This document shows positions 52,818-61,786 of a stretch of 64,000 nucleotides of DNA, in pieces; within the stretch, counting starts at the first letter, position 1; each line of letters begins with the position of its first letter. A model generated the notes under the pieces. That model did not search any database. It was given only the letters and a program-made list of their open reading frames with translations, and was not told the origin of the DNA. The stretch is from Telluribacter sp035998675. Lineage in GTDB: Bacteria > Bacteroidota > Bacteroidia > Cytophagales > Spirosomataceae. The stretch lies in contig NZ_DASYHI010000016.1 of NCBI RefSeq assembly GCF_035998675.1, positions 135,406 through 199,405 on the forward strand. Reading direction: 5' to 3'. The position numbers and the translations under genes were made by a program.

Positions 52818-52941
52818 TGTTGCTTAATGGTTATAATTTGTTTTGTTTTAGCTTCTATCTCTGGAATCTTGTTTCGCCAATTAGCGTTTAAACAAGTACT
52901 TATTAACACAACTTCTTATCCTTTTCTTTATTTCGCCTTCC

Positions 52942-54072
52942 ATGAGCACAATAACCAAACGTCTTTTAACCGGTTTGATAATACTCTTGATTCTGGGATT
53001 GGTATTTTATCCCCGAATAAAAGAATATTTCAATACTCCCACTACCGCAGAAGGTAAGGCAGCCGGAGGCAATGCCCCCGCCGGAGGAAGAGGACCGGGT
53101 AAGGCTATTGTATCGGTGATGGTAGTAGAACCGGCCAATCTGGATGAAGTTGTAAAAACGACCGGAACAGTACTGGCCAACGAAGAAGTTGAGATAAGAA
53201 GTGAGGTGTCGGGTAAAATTATTAACCTGTACTTCCGGGAAGGACAATACGCCCAGAAAGGGGCTCTTTTGCTTAGAATTAATGATGATGATCTACAGGC
53301 GCAGCTTAAGAAGTTTGAATACAACAAGAAATTAGCCGAAGATAACGAAGGTCGTCAGCGCCGCCTGCTGGAAATTGAAGCAATAAGCCAGCGGGAGTAT
53401 GATATAAGCCTTACCTCGGTTAAGACCATTGAAGCCGACATTGAAAATATTAAAGCCCAAATTGCGAAGACCTCGGTACGGGCTCCTTTCTCCGGCAAGC
53501 TTGGGCTTCGGTACGTAAGCGAAGGTAGCTACATTACCCCCACCACCCGCATAAGTACCCTTACCAACACGAACCCGGCCAAGGTGGAGTTTTCGGTACC
53601 GGCCAAGTACGCCGACGTCATCCGCTCAGGGAGCCGTATCGAATTTCAGGTGGAAAGCTCCAACCGGAACCACGAAGGCCGCGTGTATGCCGTTGACCCT
53701 AAAATAGACGCCCAGACCAGAACGTTACAGATGAGGGCCACCAGCCCCAACTCCGATGGCAATTTGTTGCCGGGTGCCTTTGCCCGCATAGAGTTGGTAA
53801 TTGGTTCGAAAGGTAAGGCCATTACTATTCCTACCGAAGCCTTGATTCCAGAGCAGGATGGACACCGGGTTTTTCTGGTAAAAGATGGTAAAGCTACTCC
53901 GCAGTCAGTTCAACTGGGGGTACGGGGTGAAAGAAATGTAGAAATTACAAGTGGCCTAAGTAGCGGCGACACCCTTGTTATTACGGGAATCCTGCAGGTG
54001 AAGCCCAATGGCCCCGTAGAAGTACGGGAGGTGTTGAACCAGGGCAATAACAAACTGGCTCTCAATCCCTGA
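52942..54072 (+). CDS. RND efflux periplasmic adaptor (membrane fusion protein)
   Basis: The protein has 376 residues. An N-terminal membrane anchor (about 5-24) and a Gly/Ala/Pro linker are followed by a lipoyl-type half (VLANEEVEIRSEVSGKIINLYFREGQYAQKGALLLRI), a helical hairpin, the second lipoyl half (IAKTSVRAPFSGKLGLRYVSEGSYI) and beta-barrel domains (LLPGAFARIELVI). It bridges the RND pump encoded 33 bases downstream with an outer membrane channel. Confidence 0.94.
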   Translation: MSTITKRLLTGLIILLILGLVFYPRIKEYFNTPTTAEGKAAGGNAPAGGRGPGKAIVSVMVVEPANLDEVVKTTGTVLANEEVEIRSEVSGKIINLYFREGQYAQKGALLLRINDDDLQAQLKKFEYNKKLAEDNEGRQRRLLEIEAISQREYDISLTSVKTIEADIENIKAQIAKTSVRAPFSGKLGLRYVSEGSYITPTTRISTLTNTNPAKVEFSVPAKYADVIRSGSRIEFQVESSNRNHEGRVYAVDPKIDAQTRTLQMRATSPNSDGNLLPGAFARIELVIGSKGKAITIPTEALIPEQDGHRVFLVKDGKATPQSVQLGVRGERNVEITSGLSSGDTLVITGILQVKPNGPVEVREVLNQGNNKLALNP

Positions 54073-54105
54073 TAAATTAGTCCTTAGTTTTAAAGTTCTA
54101 GATAA

Positions 54106-57100
54106 ATGGCAAGTTTTTCAGATGTAAGCATCAAGCGCCCGGTACTGGCCATAGTGATGTCGCTGGTTATTATCCTGTTTGGGATAATTGGCTATACCTA
54201 CCTGGGAGTCAGGGAGTTTCCCAGTGTTGATCCTCCGGTAGTAACGGTAAGTACTACCTATACGGGTGCCAATGCCGAGATCATCGAATCGCAGATTACC
54301 GAGCCCCTCGAAGAATCTATTAATGGCATTGCCGGTATTCGTACCCTTTCTTCTTCCAGCCGGGATGGCCGGAGCAGTATCACCGTAGAATTTGACCTGA
54401 GTGTTGACATGGAAACGGCCGCCAATGACGTTCGTGACCGGGTATCTTCGGCCCAGCGCAACCTGCCTCCCGACGTTGACCCTCCCAATGTGGCCAAAGC
54501 CGATGCTGATGCTTCTCCCATCTGGTACATCAACGTAAAAAGCGAAAAGCGCTCTTTGCTCGACCTGAATGACGTGGTAACCAGGCAGTTTAAGGAGAAA
54601 TTTCAGACCGTTGCGGGGGTAAGTAGTGTGCAGATATGGGGTGAAAAAAAGTTCTCCATGCGCCTGCGTATTGACCCCGCCTTACTGGCGGCTTATCAAC
54701 TCACCTCTATTGACGTTTCGCAGGCGCTAGCCCGGCAAAACGTAGAGCTTCCTTCGGGGAGTATTGAAGGCCAGACCATGGAACTGAGCGTACGAACGCT
54801 GGGACGCCTGCATACCGTGGAAGACTTTGACAATATGATTATCAAAGAAGAGGGTGCCCGTATTGTTCGCTTTAAGGATGTGGGCTACGCCGAACTAGCT
54901 CCCGAAAATGAGCGCACGCTGTTGAAAAGAGATGGTGTACCCATGATGGCCGTAGCCGTTATCCCCCAACCGGGTGCAAACCACATTGCTATTGTTAGCG
55001 CGCTTGAACAACGTCTGAGCCAAATAAAAAGAGACCTCCCGGCCGATATAGTGGTAGAACCTGGTTACGACAATACGCAGTTTGTACGCTCCTCTATCCA
55101 CGAGGTAGTTGAAACCATTATCATCGCCTTTATACTGGTGGCCCTGATTATTTTTGTGTTTCTCCGCGACTGGCGCTCTACCCTTATTCCGCTTACTGCC
55201 ATTCCAATTTCCCTCATTGGAGCTTTCTTTATCATGTACATCTGTGGGTTCTCCATCAATGTACTGACGCTGCTGGGGATAGTACTAGCCATTGGTCTGG
55301 TAGTGGATGACGCTATTGTGGTACTTGAAAATATTTACACCAAGATAGAGGAAGGCATGAATCCGTTTCAGGCTGCCTTTGCTGGCTCCCGCGAGATTTA
55401 TTTTGCCGTAATATCAACTACGGTTACCCTGGCAGCAGTGTTCCTGCCCGTGATATTTATGGAGGGTATTACCGGACGGCTGTTCCGTGAGTTTGGTATA
55501 GTAGTGGCAGGTTCGGTAATTATTTCGGCCTTTGTTTCATTGACGCTTACTCCCATGCTAAGCTCACGCCTGCTTAAAAAGCGCGCGCGGCAACCATGGC
55601 TTTACCGCAAAACCGAGCCCTTCTTTACCTGGATGAACCAGGGTTACGAAAATTCCCTCCGGTCTTTTATGAGCATACGCTGGGTAGCGTGGGTACTGGT
55701 GGTCACCTTTGGCGGTATTATTTACCTCCTCATGACCAATAATCGAATTCCTGCGGAGCTGGCCCCCATGGAAGACCGCTCTAACTTTCGGGTCAATGCC
55801 ACCGCCCAGGAAGGTGCTACTTTTGAATACATGCAGAAATACATGGACGAAGTTGGCGAGTTTGTATACAATCAATTAGACTCAACCGAGCGGAGCGGGG
55901 TAATTACGATTACTTCCCCCGGCTTTGGGTCAGCCGCGACCAACTCTGGTTTTGTACGGGTAGTACTTACAGCTCCCGATAAGCGGCAGCGAAGTCAGCG
56001 CGAAATTGTAGAAACGCTTACTCCCAAGATCCGTCAGTTTTCGGGAGCCAGGGCCTTTTTCTTTCAGGATCAAACTATCAACGCCGGGCGTTCGCGGGGT
56101 CAGCCTATTCAGTACGTAATTCAGGCCCCTAACTTTGACAAGCTGAAAGAAGTCTTGCCGGTTTTTGTGGAAAAAGCTCAGGCTAGTCCAAAGCTGGACG
56201 GGGTAGACGTAAACCTAAAATTTACGAAACCCGAAATTCGGCTGGAAATTGACCGTGAAAAAGCGCAAACGCTGGGAGTTTCCATTCAGGACATCGGACA
56301 GACCCTCCAGCTGGGCCTGAGTGGTCGCCGGTTCGGGTACTTTATTCAGGATGGCAAGCAGTACCAGGTCATTGGTCAAATAGACCGTAATGAACGGAAT
56401 GATATTCTGGACTTAAAATCTCTGTACGTAAAAAGCAATACGGGTGAGTTGATTCAGCTCGATAACCTGGTTAAGCTTACCGAACAAAGTACCCCTCCCC
56501 AGCTCCTCCGCTTTAACCGGTATATATCGGCCACAGTATCAAGTAACACGGCCAAAGGAGTAAGTATGGGCGAAGCCATTGAAGAAATGGAGCGCATCGG
56601 GGATGAAGTACTTGACCCGACTTTCAATACCGCACTGGATGGTACTTCACGGGAATTCAAGGAAAGTTCTAATAGCCTTTTGTTTGCCTTCCTGCTCTCG
56701 CTGGTACTTATTTTCCTGATTCTGGCGGCCCAGTTTGAAAGCTTTGTGGACCCTATTATTATCCTGCTCACAGTACCCTTGGCCCTTTGCGGCGCTTTGC
56801 TCTCGCTTTGGGACTTTGGACAGACTATGAATATTTTCAGCCAGATTGGTATCATCGTATTGGTAGGGCTGGTTACCAAAAACGGTATCCTGATTGTAGA
56901 ATTTGCCAACCAGCGCAAAGAAGCGGGCATACCCAAAATGCAGGCGGTTCAGGAAGCGGCGGCGTCACGTTTCCGCCCGATCCTGATGACCAGCCTCTGT
57001 ACTATTCTGGGTATTCTGCCGATAGCCCTGGCCTTAGGTGCCGGTGCAGAAAGCCGGGTATCCATGGGTATTGCCGTGGTAGGCGGTATGTTGTTCTCAA

Positions 57101-57210
57101 CCATTCTTACGCTATATATTATTCCGGCGGTGTATTCGTACATGTCTCGTGACCACAAAAAGGGTCCGGAAGAAGAAACTCCGCACCTGGAACTGGCTGA
57201 GGTGCAATAG
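54106..57210 (+). CDS. RND-family efflux pump (AcrB/MdtB type, HAE1)
   Basis: The protein has 1034 residues. The start SIKRPVLAIVMSLVIILFG is the first membrane helix. The proton-relay Asp pair is in GLVVDDAIVVLENI (TM4). The second half repeats the pattern (VGLVTKNGILIVEFANQ), with Lys and Asn in place of acids, as in AcrB. Large periplasmic loops for drug binding are present. It exports hydrophobic compounds using the proton gradient. There is no local TolC gene; the TolC-like gene at 30.1-31.5 kb is a candidate partner. Confidence 0.95.
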   Translation: MASFSDVSIKRPVLAIVMSLVIILFGIIGYTYLGVREFPSVDPPVVTVSTTYTGANAEIIESQITEPLEESINGIAGIRTLSSSSRDGRSSITVEFDLSVDMETAANDVRDRVSSAQRNLPPDVDPPNVAKADADASPIWYINVKSEKRSLLDLNDVVTRQFKEKFQTVAGVSSVQIWGEKKFSMRLRIDPALLAAYQLTSIDVSQALARQNVELPSGSIEGQTMELSVRTLGRLHTVEDFDNMIIKEEGARIVRFKDVGYAELAPENERTLLKRDGVPMMAVAVIPQPGANHIAIVSALEQRLSQIKRDLPADIVVEPGYDNTQFVRSSIHEVVETIIIAFILVALIIFVFLRDWRSTLIPLTAIPISLIGAFFIMYICGFSINVLTLLGIVLAIGLVVDDAIVVLENIYTKIEEGMNPFQAAFAGSREIYFAVISTTVTLAAVFLPVIFMEGITGRLFREFGIVVAGSVIISAFVSLTLTPMLSSRLLKKRARQPWLYRKTEPFFTWMNQGYENSLRSFMSIRWVAWVLVVTFGGIIYLLMTNNRIPAELAPMEDRSNFRVNATAQEGATFEYMQKYMDEVGEFVYNQLDSTERSGVITITSPGFGSAATNSGFVRVVLTAPDKRQRSQREIVETLTPKIRQFSGARAFFFQDQTINAGRSRGQPIQYVIQAPNFDKLKEVLPVFVEKAQASPKLDGVDVNLKFTKPEIRLEIDREKAQTLGVSIQDIGQTLQLGLSGRRFGYFIQDGKQYQVIGQIDRNERNDILDLKSLYVKSNTGELIQLDNLVKLTEQSTPPQLLRFNRYISATVSSNTAKGVSMGEAIEEMERIGDEVLDPTFNTALDGTSREFKESSNSLLFAFLLSLVLIFLILAAQFESFVDPIIILLTVPLALCGALLSLWDFGQTMNIFSQIGIIVLVGLVTKNGILIVEFANQRKEAGIPKMQAVQEAAASRFRPILMTSLCTILGILPIALALGAGAESRVSMGIAVVGGMLFSTILTLYIIPAVYSYMSRDHKKGPEEETPHLELAEVQ

Positions 57211-57225
57211 CCCAATTGAATCTTC

Positions 57226-57264
57226 AAAAAGAAAACGACCAGCCGGGCTGGTCGTTTTCTTTTT
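57226..57264. terminator. Terminator after the RND operon
   Basis: AAAAAGAAAACGACCAGCC (57226-57244) and its reverse complement (57246-57264) flank one G. The plus strand ends in TTTTCTTTTT. Confidence 0.92.
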
Positions 57265-57337
57265 GTGGTAGAGTCTTCAAATCCTTTTGGAAATTTGTAA
57301 ATTGCCAATTAATCTGAAACCAATAGTAACAACGAAA

Positions 57338-58084
57338 ATGGAACTTGTCAAGGAACTGGACAAGCAGGGAAACTTCCTGTTTAAGTACCGGGGAATACTG
57401 CCTCTTATTATTTTAGTAGTAGGACTGGCTGTGTATGCGTACGTAATATGGGAAGGAGCAAGTACCTACCGACTTACTTTTCAGAACAATGAGTATGAAT
57501 TCTTTTGCCTGGCGGTGGCGCTTCTGGGGCTGGTCATCCGTATTCTGACGGTAGGCTTTACTCCCCGCCATACCTCCGGCCGCAATACCCAACAACAGGT
57601 TGCCGATACGCTCAATACCTCGGGGATGTACTCCACGGTCAGGCATCCACTTTACGTAGGTAATTTTTTTATGTGGCTGGGGGTAGCCCTACTCACGCAA
57701 CATGCCTGGTTTACGATAGCTTTTGTGCTGCTGTACTGGATGTACTATGAGCGTATCATGTTTACGGAAGAAAAATTTATTGCCGGTAAGTTTGGCGAAA
57801 AGTTTTACGCCTGGGCGGCCCAAACCCCAGCCATAATTCCCAATCCGGCCCGTTGGCGAAATCCGGATCTTCAGTTTAACCCAAAGAAAGTACTTCGGCA
57901 GGAAAAGAACGGTTTTTTCGCGGTATTCCTGCTTTTCTTCGTCTTCGATACGGTCGGAGAATTTATTACCTACGGTGACGTCAGCTTCCGGAATTTTCAC
58001 TGGCTCGTGCTGTGTATAGCCAGTGGGGTACTTTACCTGGTACTAAAACTTTTAAAAAACAAAACCCAGGTACTGGCCGACTAA
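57338..58084 (+). CDS. ICMT/PEMT-like membrane methyltransferase
   Basis: The start MELVKEL at 57338 gives 248 residues. Five or more membrane helices are present. The C-terminal SAM-binding signature of isoprenylcysteine-methyltransferase-like enzymes is seen as GMYSTVRHPLYVGNFFMWLG, then YYERIMFTEEKFIAGKFGEKFYAWA. Relatives methylate lipids, including lipid A 1-phosphate in Leptospira (LmtA) and phosphatidylethanolamine; the substrate here is unknown. Confidence 0.8.
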   Translation: MELVKELDKQGNFLFKYRGILPLIILVVGLAVYAYVIWEGASTYRLTFQNNEYEFFCLAVALLGLVIRILTVGFTPRHTSGRNTQQQVADTLNTSGMYSTVRHPLYVGNFFMWLGVALLTQHAWFTIAFVLLYWMYYERIMFTEEKFIAGKFGEKFYAWAAQTPAIIPNPARWRNPDLQFNPKKVLRQEKNGFFAVFLLFFVFDTVGEFITYGDVSFRNFHWLVLCIASGVLYLVLKLLKNKTQVLAD

Positions 58085-58103
58085 GGCCCTGTAAGTACTT
58101 AAC

Positions 58104-59351
58104 CTACCCGAATCGGCGGGGGTCAAAAGCCTGACAATCCATACTGACCGGCTGCCCCAATACTATTTCGGACACCAGCTTGCCGGTACCGGGGCCGAGG
58201 CTAACGCCCATCATACCGTGTCCCGTGGCTACTACCAGGTTGGAGAAGCCATTCACACGTCCGATATAGGGAAGCCCGTCCGGTGAACACGGACGCAACC
58301 CGCTCCATACGTTATCGATACGGGGTAAGGCCACTTCCATTTCCGGATAGTAATTTGTAATTGAGCTGGCAATACCCCGAACCCGGTTCATATTGATACT
58401 TAAATCAGTACCTGCTACTTCGAGCGTACCGGCAAAGCGTAGCTGGTGGCCCATTGGAGTAGCGGTAGCCCGGGCTTCCAGCATAATGGCGGGAATCTTT
58501 ACATTTTTTTTGACTTCCGACAGCGTAAAACTGTACCCCTTTCCTCCCTGCAATGGGAGCGAAATACCCAGTCGGCGGGTAAGCAGGGGTGTCCAGGCTC
58601 CGCCTGTAAGTACTACTTCCTCAAAAGAAAAGCTCCCTCCGTTTGTAATTACGCTATTTACCTTGCCATTCCGAAGGCCAAAATCTTTCACCATATGGTT
58701 GTCCAGAATAGCCACCCCCTTCCGACGCAGAAAGGTAACTAATTCGTACATCAGCTGGTTGGGGGAAATATGGGCATCGCCGGGGTAGTACACCGCGCCC
58801 TCCACATCCACCTGTACATCCGGCTCCATTTCCTGTACTTCCTTTCCTGAAATCACCTGGGCTTCAATACCTGCCTGCCGGGCTACAGCCGCTTCGTGCT
58901 GCATTTCGGGCAACGACTGTTTATCCTTAAACAACATCAGGAGGCCTTTTTCCTGCCAGCCAAAATCTATTTCGGCCTGCATGGCCAGTTCCTGGTAGAG
59001 GTCTTTACTGAGCAGGCTTATATCGCGTAGTATAGGTACCGACCGTTGAACGTGCGCCTCGGTAGAATGCTTCCAGAACAGAGTACCCCACCGCACCAGG
59101 TCCCAGTTTAACCGGGGTTTAATGTAAAATGGACTCGTAGAACTAAGCATCCATTTTAATCCGCGCGTTATCATACCCGGCTGGGCCAGGGGTATAATAT
59201 GGCTGGGAACTATCATGCCGGCGTTGCCGAAAGAACAGCCGTCTTCCAGCTTACCCTGCTCAAATACGGTTACTTCACAGCCGGCTTTGAGCAGGTAGTA
59301 GGCCGTAAACAGGCCATTTACTCCCCCTCCTACTATTCCAACCTTCTTCAT
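58104..59351 (-). CDS. FAD-dependent D-amino acid dehydrogenase, probably cis-4-hydroxy-D-proline dehydrogenase
   Basis: The protein has 415 residues. The FAD motif is VGIVGGGVNGLFTAYYLLKAGCEVTVFEQ, and the DadA/DAO features are SFGNAGMIVPSHIIPLAQPGM and VLTGGAWTPLLTRRLGISLPLQGGKGYS, ending VATGHGMMGVSLGPGTGKLVSE. In hydroxyproline catabolism this enzyme oxidises cis-4-hydroxy-D-proline to pyrroline-4-hydroxy-2-carboxylate. The nearby epimerase and DHDPS-family deaminase support that substrate. General D-amino acid dehydrogenase activity remains possible. It is divergent from the two-component genes. Confidence 0.82.
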   Translation of the reverse strand: MKKVGIVGGGVNGLFTAYYLLKAGCEVTVFEQGKLEDGCSFGNAGMIVPSHIIPLAQPGMITRGLKWMLSSTSPFYIKPRLNWDLVRWGTLFWKHSTEAHVQRSVPILRDISLLSKDLYQELAMQAEIDFGWQEKGLLMLFKDKQSLPEMQHEAAVARQAGIEAQVISGKEVQEMEPDVQVDVEGAVYYPGDAHISPNQLMYELVTFLRRKGVAILDNHMVKDFGLRNGKVNSVITNGGSFSFEEVVLTGGAWTPLLTRRLGISLPLQGGKGYSFTLSEVKKNVKIPAIMLEARATATPMGHQLRFAGTLEVAGTDLSINMNRVRGIASSITNYYPEMEVALPRIDNVWSGLRPCSPDGLPYIGRVNGFSNLVVATGHGMMGVSLGPGTGKLVSEIVLGQPVSMDCQAFDPRRFG

Positions 59352-59426
59352 CGTTAACTACTAATCCGGTATCTTTCCCTAATTTTTCGGTAATTTACGT
59401 TAACAGACTCTTAAACCCAGCACTAA

Positions 59427-60116
59427 GTGAAAAAGATACTGATAGTGGAGGATGATCGACGGATAGCCCAAAATATCAATCGTGGACTTGTAGCCGAAGG
59501 ATTTGAAGTAGAAGTTGCCTACGATGGCATAACGGGCAAGCAACTGGCCCTGGGAAAATCATTTGACCTGGTACTGCTGGACCTTAACCTGCCGGGTATG
59601 AAGGGACTGGAAGTGTGCCAGCAGGTCCGGCAATATAAGCCGCTACTGCCTATTATCATGCTTACGGCTTATGGTGAAATTGAGGACAAGATAGAAGGTT
59701 TGGGAAAGGGAGCGGATGATTATATCATAAAACCCTTTGACTTCCGGGAGCTATACGCCCGGATTGTGGCGGCCTTACGCAGGTCTGATATGATGACCAA
59801 CGCTACTGAAAAAAATCATATTCTACGCATTGCCGACCTGGAACTGGATACCCAGAGAAAGTTGGTAACCCGCAACGGAAAATCAATTGACCTGACCGCC
59901 CGCGAATTTGCCCTGCTTGAATATATGCTGCGTAACCGCGGCCATGTCATTTCAAAAATGGACCTGGCTGAACACGTATGGCACCTCAACTTTGATCCGG
60001 GTACTAACGTGGTGGAAGTATATATCAACTACCTTCGCCGGAAAATAGATAAAGATTTCGGTTCCAAACTAATCCATACCCGGCCTGGCTTAGGCTATGT
60101 GCTGAAAGAAGAATAA
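59427..60116 (+). CDS. OmpR-family response regulator
   Basis: The protein has 229 residues from a GTG start. The receiver domain begins KKILIVEDDRRIAQNI, with the phospho-acceptor Asp52 in LVLLDLNLPGMKG, Thr in MLTAYG and Lys in DYIIKPFDFRE. The winged-helix DNA-binding domain contains LTAREFALLEYMLRNRGHVISK and NVVEVYINYLRRKID. It is paired with the histidine kinase 12 bases downstream. Position inside the hydroxyproline gene cluster suggests, but does not prove, a role in its control. Confidence 0.94.
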   Translation: MKKILIVEDDRRIAQNINRGLVAEGFEVEVAYDGITGKQLALGKSFDLVLLDLNLPGMKGLEVCQQVRQYKPLLPIIMLTAYGEIEDKIEGLGKGADDYIIKPFDFRELYARIVAALRRSDMMTNATEKNHILRIADLELDTQRKLVTRNGKSIDLTAREFALLEYMLRNRGHVISKMDLAEHVWHLNFDPGTNVVEVYINYLRRKIDKDFGSKLIHTRPGLGYVLKEE

Positions 60117-60128
60117 GCTCATTGAATT

Positions 60129-61496
60129 ATGAAGATTAAAGACAGGATTGCTCTGCAGTTCTCGCTTATTGTAGCCTCCATTCTGGTCATATTTTCGGTA
60201 ATTGTATATACTATTTCTTCCAATTACCGGCAGGAGGAGTTCTACGACCGGCTGATGAACAAGGCCCGTACCACAGCCCGGCTGCTGGTAGATGTGGAGG
60301 AAATTGATAAGGAACTTCTCAAGATTATAGACCGCAATACCCTGACCGCTCTTATTGACGAGAAAGTACTTGTTTTCGATTCAAAAAATCAACTTATATA
60401 TGCCAGCGTAGATGACAAAGAGTTACTATTCAGGCCGAGCTTGCTGGAGGAAATTCGTAAAAAGAAAGAAATAGTAACAACCGAAGGTGAGAATGAAATA
60501 GTGGGGTTACTGTACGATGACGGCCAGGAGCCGTTGGTAGTACTTGCTTCGGCCTACGATAAGTTTGGCCGGAGCAAGCTTCAAAATCTTGGTAACACCC
60601 TGCTTTGGGGGTTATTGGTCGGTATAGGGCTAACGGTAGCCCTGGGAATATACTTTGCCGGCAATTCGCTCAAACCCATCGCCCATATTAATGAGCAGGT
60701 GTCTTCCATTACGGCCCGCAACCTGCAGCAACACCTGGATGAAGGCAACCGCCGGGATGAAATTGCCCAGCTGGCCATAAACTTCAATACGGTCCTTAAG
60801 CGGCTTCACCAGGCTTTTGAGCAGCAAAAGAGCTTTGTTTCCCACGCTTCCCATGAACTACGTACTCCCCTGGCCGCCCTGAAGTCGGAAGTGCAGCTGG
60901 CCGAACGTTTTGCCAAGGATGATCCCGAAATAAAGGTAATTTTTCAAAATCTGGCGACCGATACCGACCGGTTAATAAGTATTACCAATAGTCTGCTGTT
61001 TCTGGCCCGCTCCTTTGAAAATATCAGTCAAATGACCACGACCAGGGTACGGATTGAGGATATAGCTTTTCTGGCCAAAGAGGAACTCCTGGACGCGCAC
61101 CCCGCTTACCAACTAGTGATTGATTACGAAAATTTGCCGGCGAATGAAAATGATACCCTGGTCGAAGGCAACGAAGAACTCCTCAAGCGGGTGTTCCTGA
61201 ACCTGATGGATAATGCCTGCAAGTATTCTCCTGATCAAACTGCCCGTGTGCTGTTTTCGACCGATAGTACCTACTGTTACCTTAAGGTAATTGATCAGGG
61301 AATAGGCATAGCTCCGGCTGACCAGCCCCACATTTTCGAGCCATTCTACCGGGCCTCCAATGCCGCTCCCTATTCAGGTTTTGGAATTGGCCTTTCTATT
61401 TCCCAGCGAATTGTGGATATTCACGGAGGTACTTTAACGGTAGAAAGCAACAAGGAGGAAGGAAGTACTTTTACGGTTCAACTAACCCATGTCTAA
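60129..61496 (+). CDS. Sensor histidine kinase (HAMP-HisKA-HATPase)
   Basis: The protein has 455 residues. Two membrane helices (about 12-32 and 158-178) bound a periplasmic sensor domain of about 125 residues with no named fold that I can see. A HAMP linker (IAHINEQVSSITARNL) follows. The HisKA box is SHASHELRTPLAAL (His242). The ATPase has the N box LMDNACKYS, G1 DQGIGIAP, F EPFYRA and G2 GFGIGLSI motifs. It phosphorylates the regulator encoded just upstream. The signal is unknown. Confidence 0.94.
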   Translation: MKIKDRIALQFSLIVASILVIFSVIVYTISSNYRQEEFYDRLMNKARTTARLLVDVEEIDKELLKIIDRNTLTALIDEKVLVFDSKNQLIYASVDDKELLFRPSLLEEIRKKKEIVTTEGENEIVGLLYDDGQEPLVVLASAYDKFGRSKLQNLGNTLLWGLLVGIGLTVALGIYFAGNSLKPIAHINEQVSSITARNLQQHLDEGNRRDEIAQLAINFNTVLKRLHQAFEQQKSFVSHASHELRTPLAALKSEVQLAERFAKDDPEIKVIFQNLATDTDRLISITNSLLFLARSFENISQMTTTRVRIEDIAFLAKEELLDAHPAYQLVIDYENLPANENDTLVEGNEELLKRVFLNLMDNACKYSPDQTARVLFSTDSTYCYLKVIDQGIGIAPADQPHIFEPFYRASNAAPYSGFGIGLSISQRIVDIHGGTLTVESNKEEGSTFTVQLTHV

Positions 61497-61594
61497 CAAC
61501 CGGACTTGTAAAGATGGCTTATTTTTACGGGTACTTTCACAAACAAAATAGGGCTAACAAAGCCCGGCAAGTAGAAATAATTAATCTAAACTAA

Positions 61595-61612
61595 TTCTAA
61601 GGTTTTTCTAAT
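61595..61612. repeat. 18-base sequence repeated inverted at 42047-42064
   Basis: TTCTAAGGTTTTTCTAAT here is the exact reverse complement of ATTAGAAAAACCTTAGAA at 42047-42064. Both copies lie in intergenic DNA. It could be a binding site or a trace of a small repeat family. Confidence 0.4.
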
Positions 61613-61625
61613 TTGTAGAAGCGCC

Positions 61626-61652
61626 TTGTCCTTTTTGGATTTAGTATCTTTG
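61626..61652 (+). promoter_or_regulatory. Promoter of a candidate small RNA
   Basis: TTG (61626-61628) and TATCTTTG (61645-61652) are 16 bases apart, and the second is an exact TAnnTTTG. It does not point at a protein gene: about 100 bases downstream lies a terminator and then a convergent gene. Confidence 0.55.
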
Positions 61653-61657
61653 ATTAA

Positions 61658-61758
61658 GCTACTTCCCAAAAAGTAGTTGTTCCGTCAGAACTTCCTGTGG
61701 AATGGGTTGAAAAATTGTGTTTACTCAGAAAGCCGACTTCGTTTGAGGTCGGCTTTTT
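61658..61758 (+). ncRNA. Candidate independent small RNA (about 100 nt)
   Basis: Between a consensus promoter and a strong terminator lies a 100-base stretch with several short stems. CTACTT/AAGTAG is at 61659-61676, GTTC/GAAC at 61679-61691, TTCC/GGAA at 61692-61702. The terminator stem AAAGCCGACTTC/GAGGTCGGCTTT (61729-61756) is followed by T. No convincing ORF fits inside. It sits between the histidine kinase and the convergent epimerase gene. Size and layout would suit a regulatory RNA. A 6S-type RNA of Bacteroidota is one option, but I cannot assign a family. Confidence 0.5.
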
Positions 61759-61786
61759 AGTTTGTATCCAGGAAGTGCATCCGGTA

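Noticed and set aside
53007..53327. Antisense ORFs in the RND operon and SusC genes
   Set aside because: They are opposite to genes with clear domain motifs and lack independent support.
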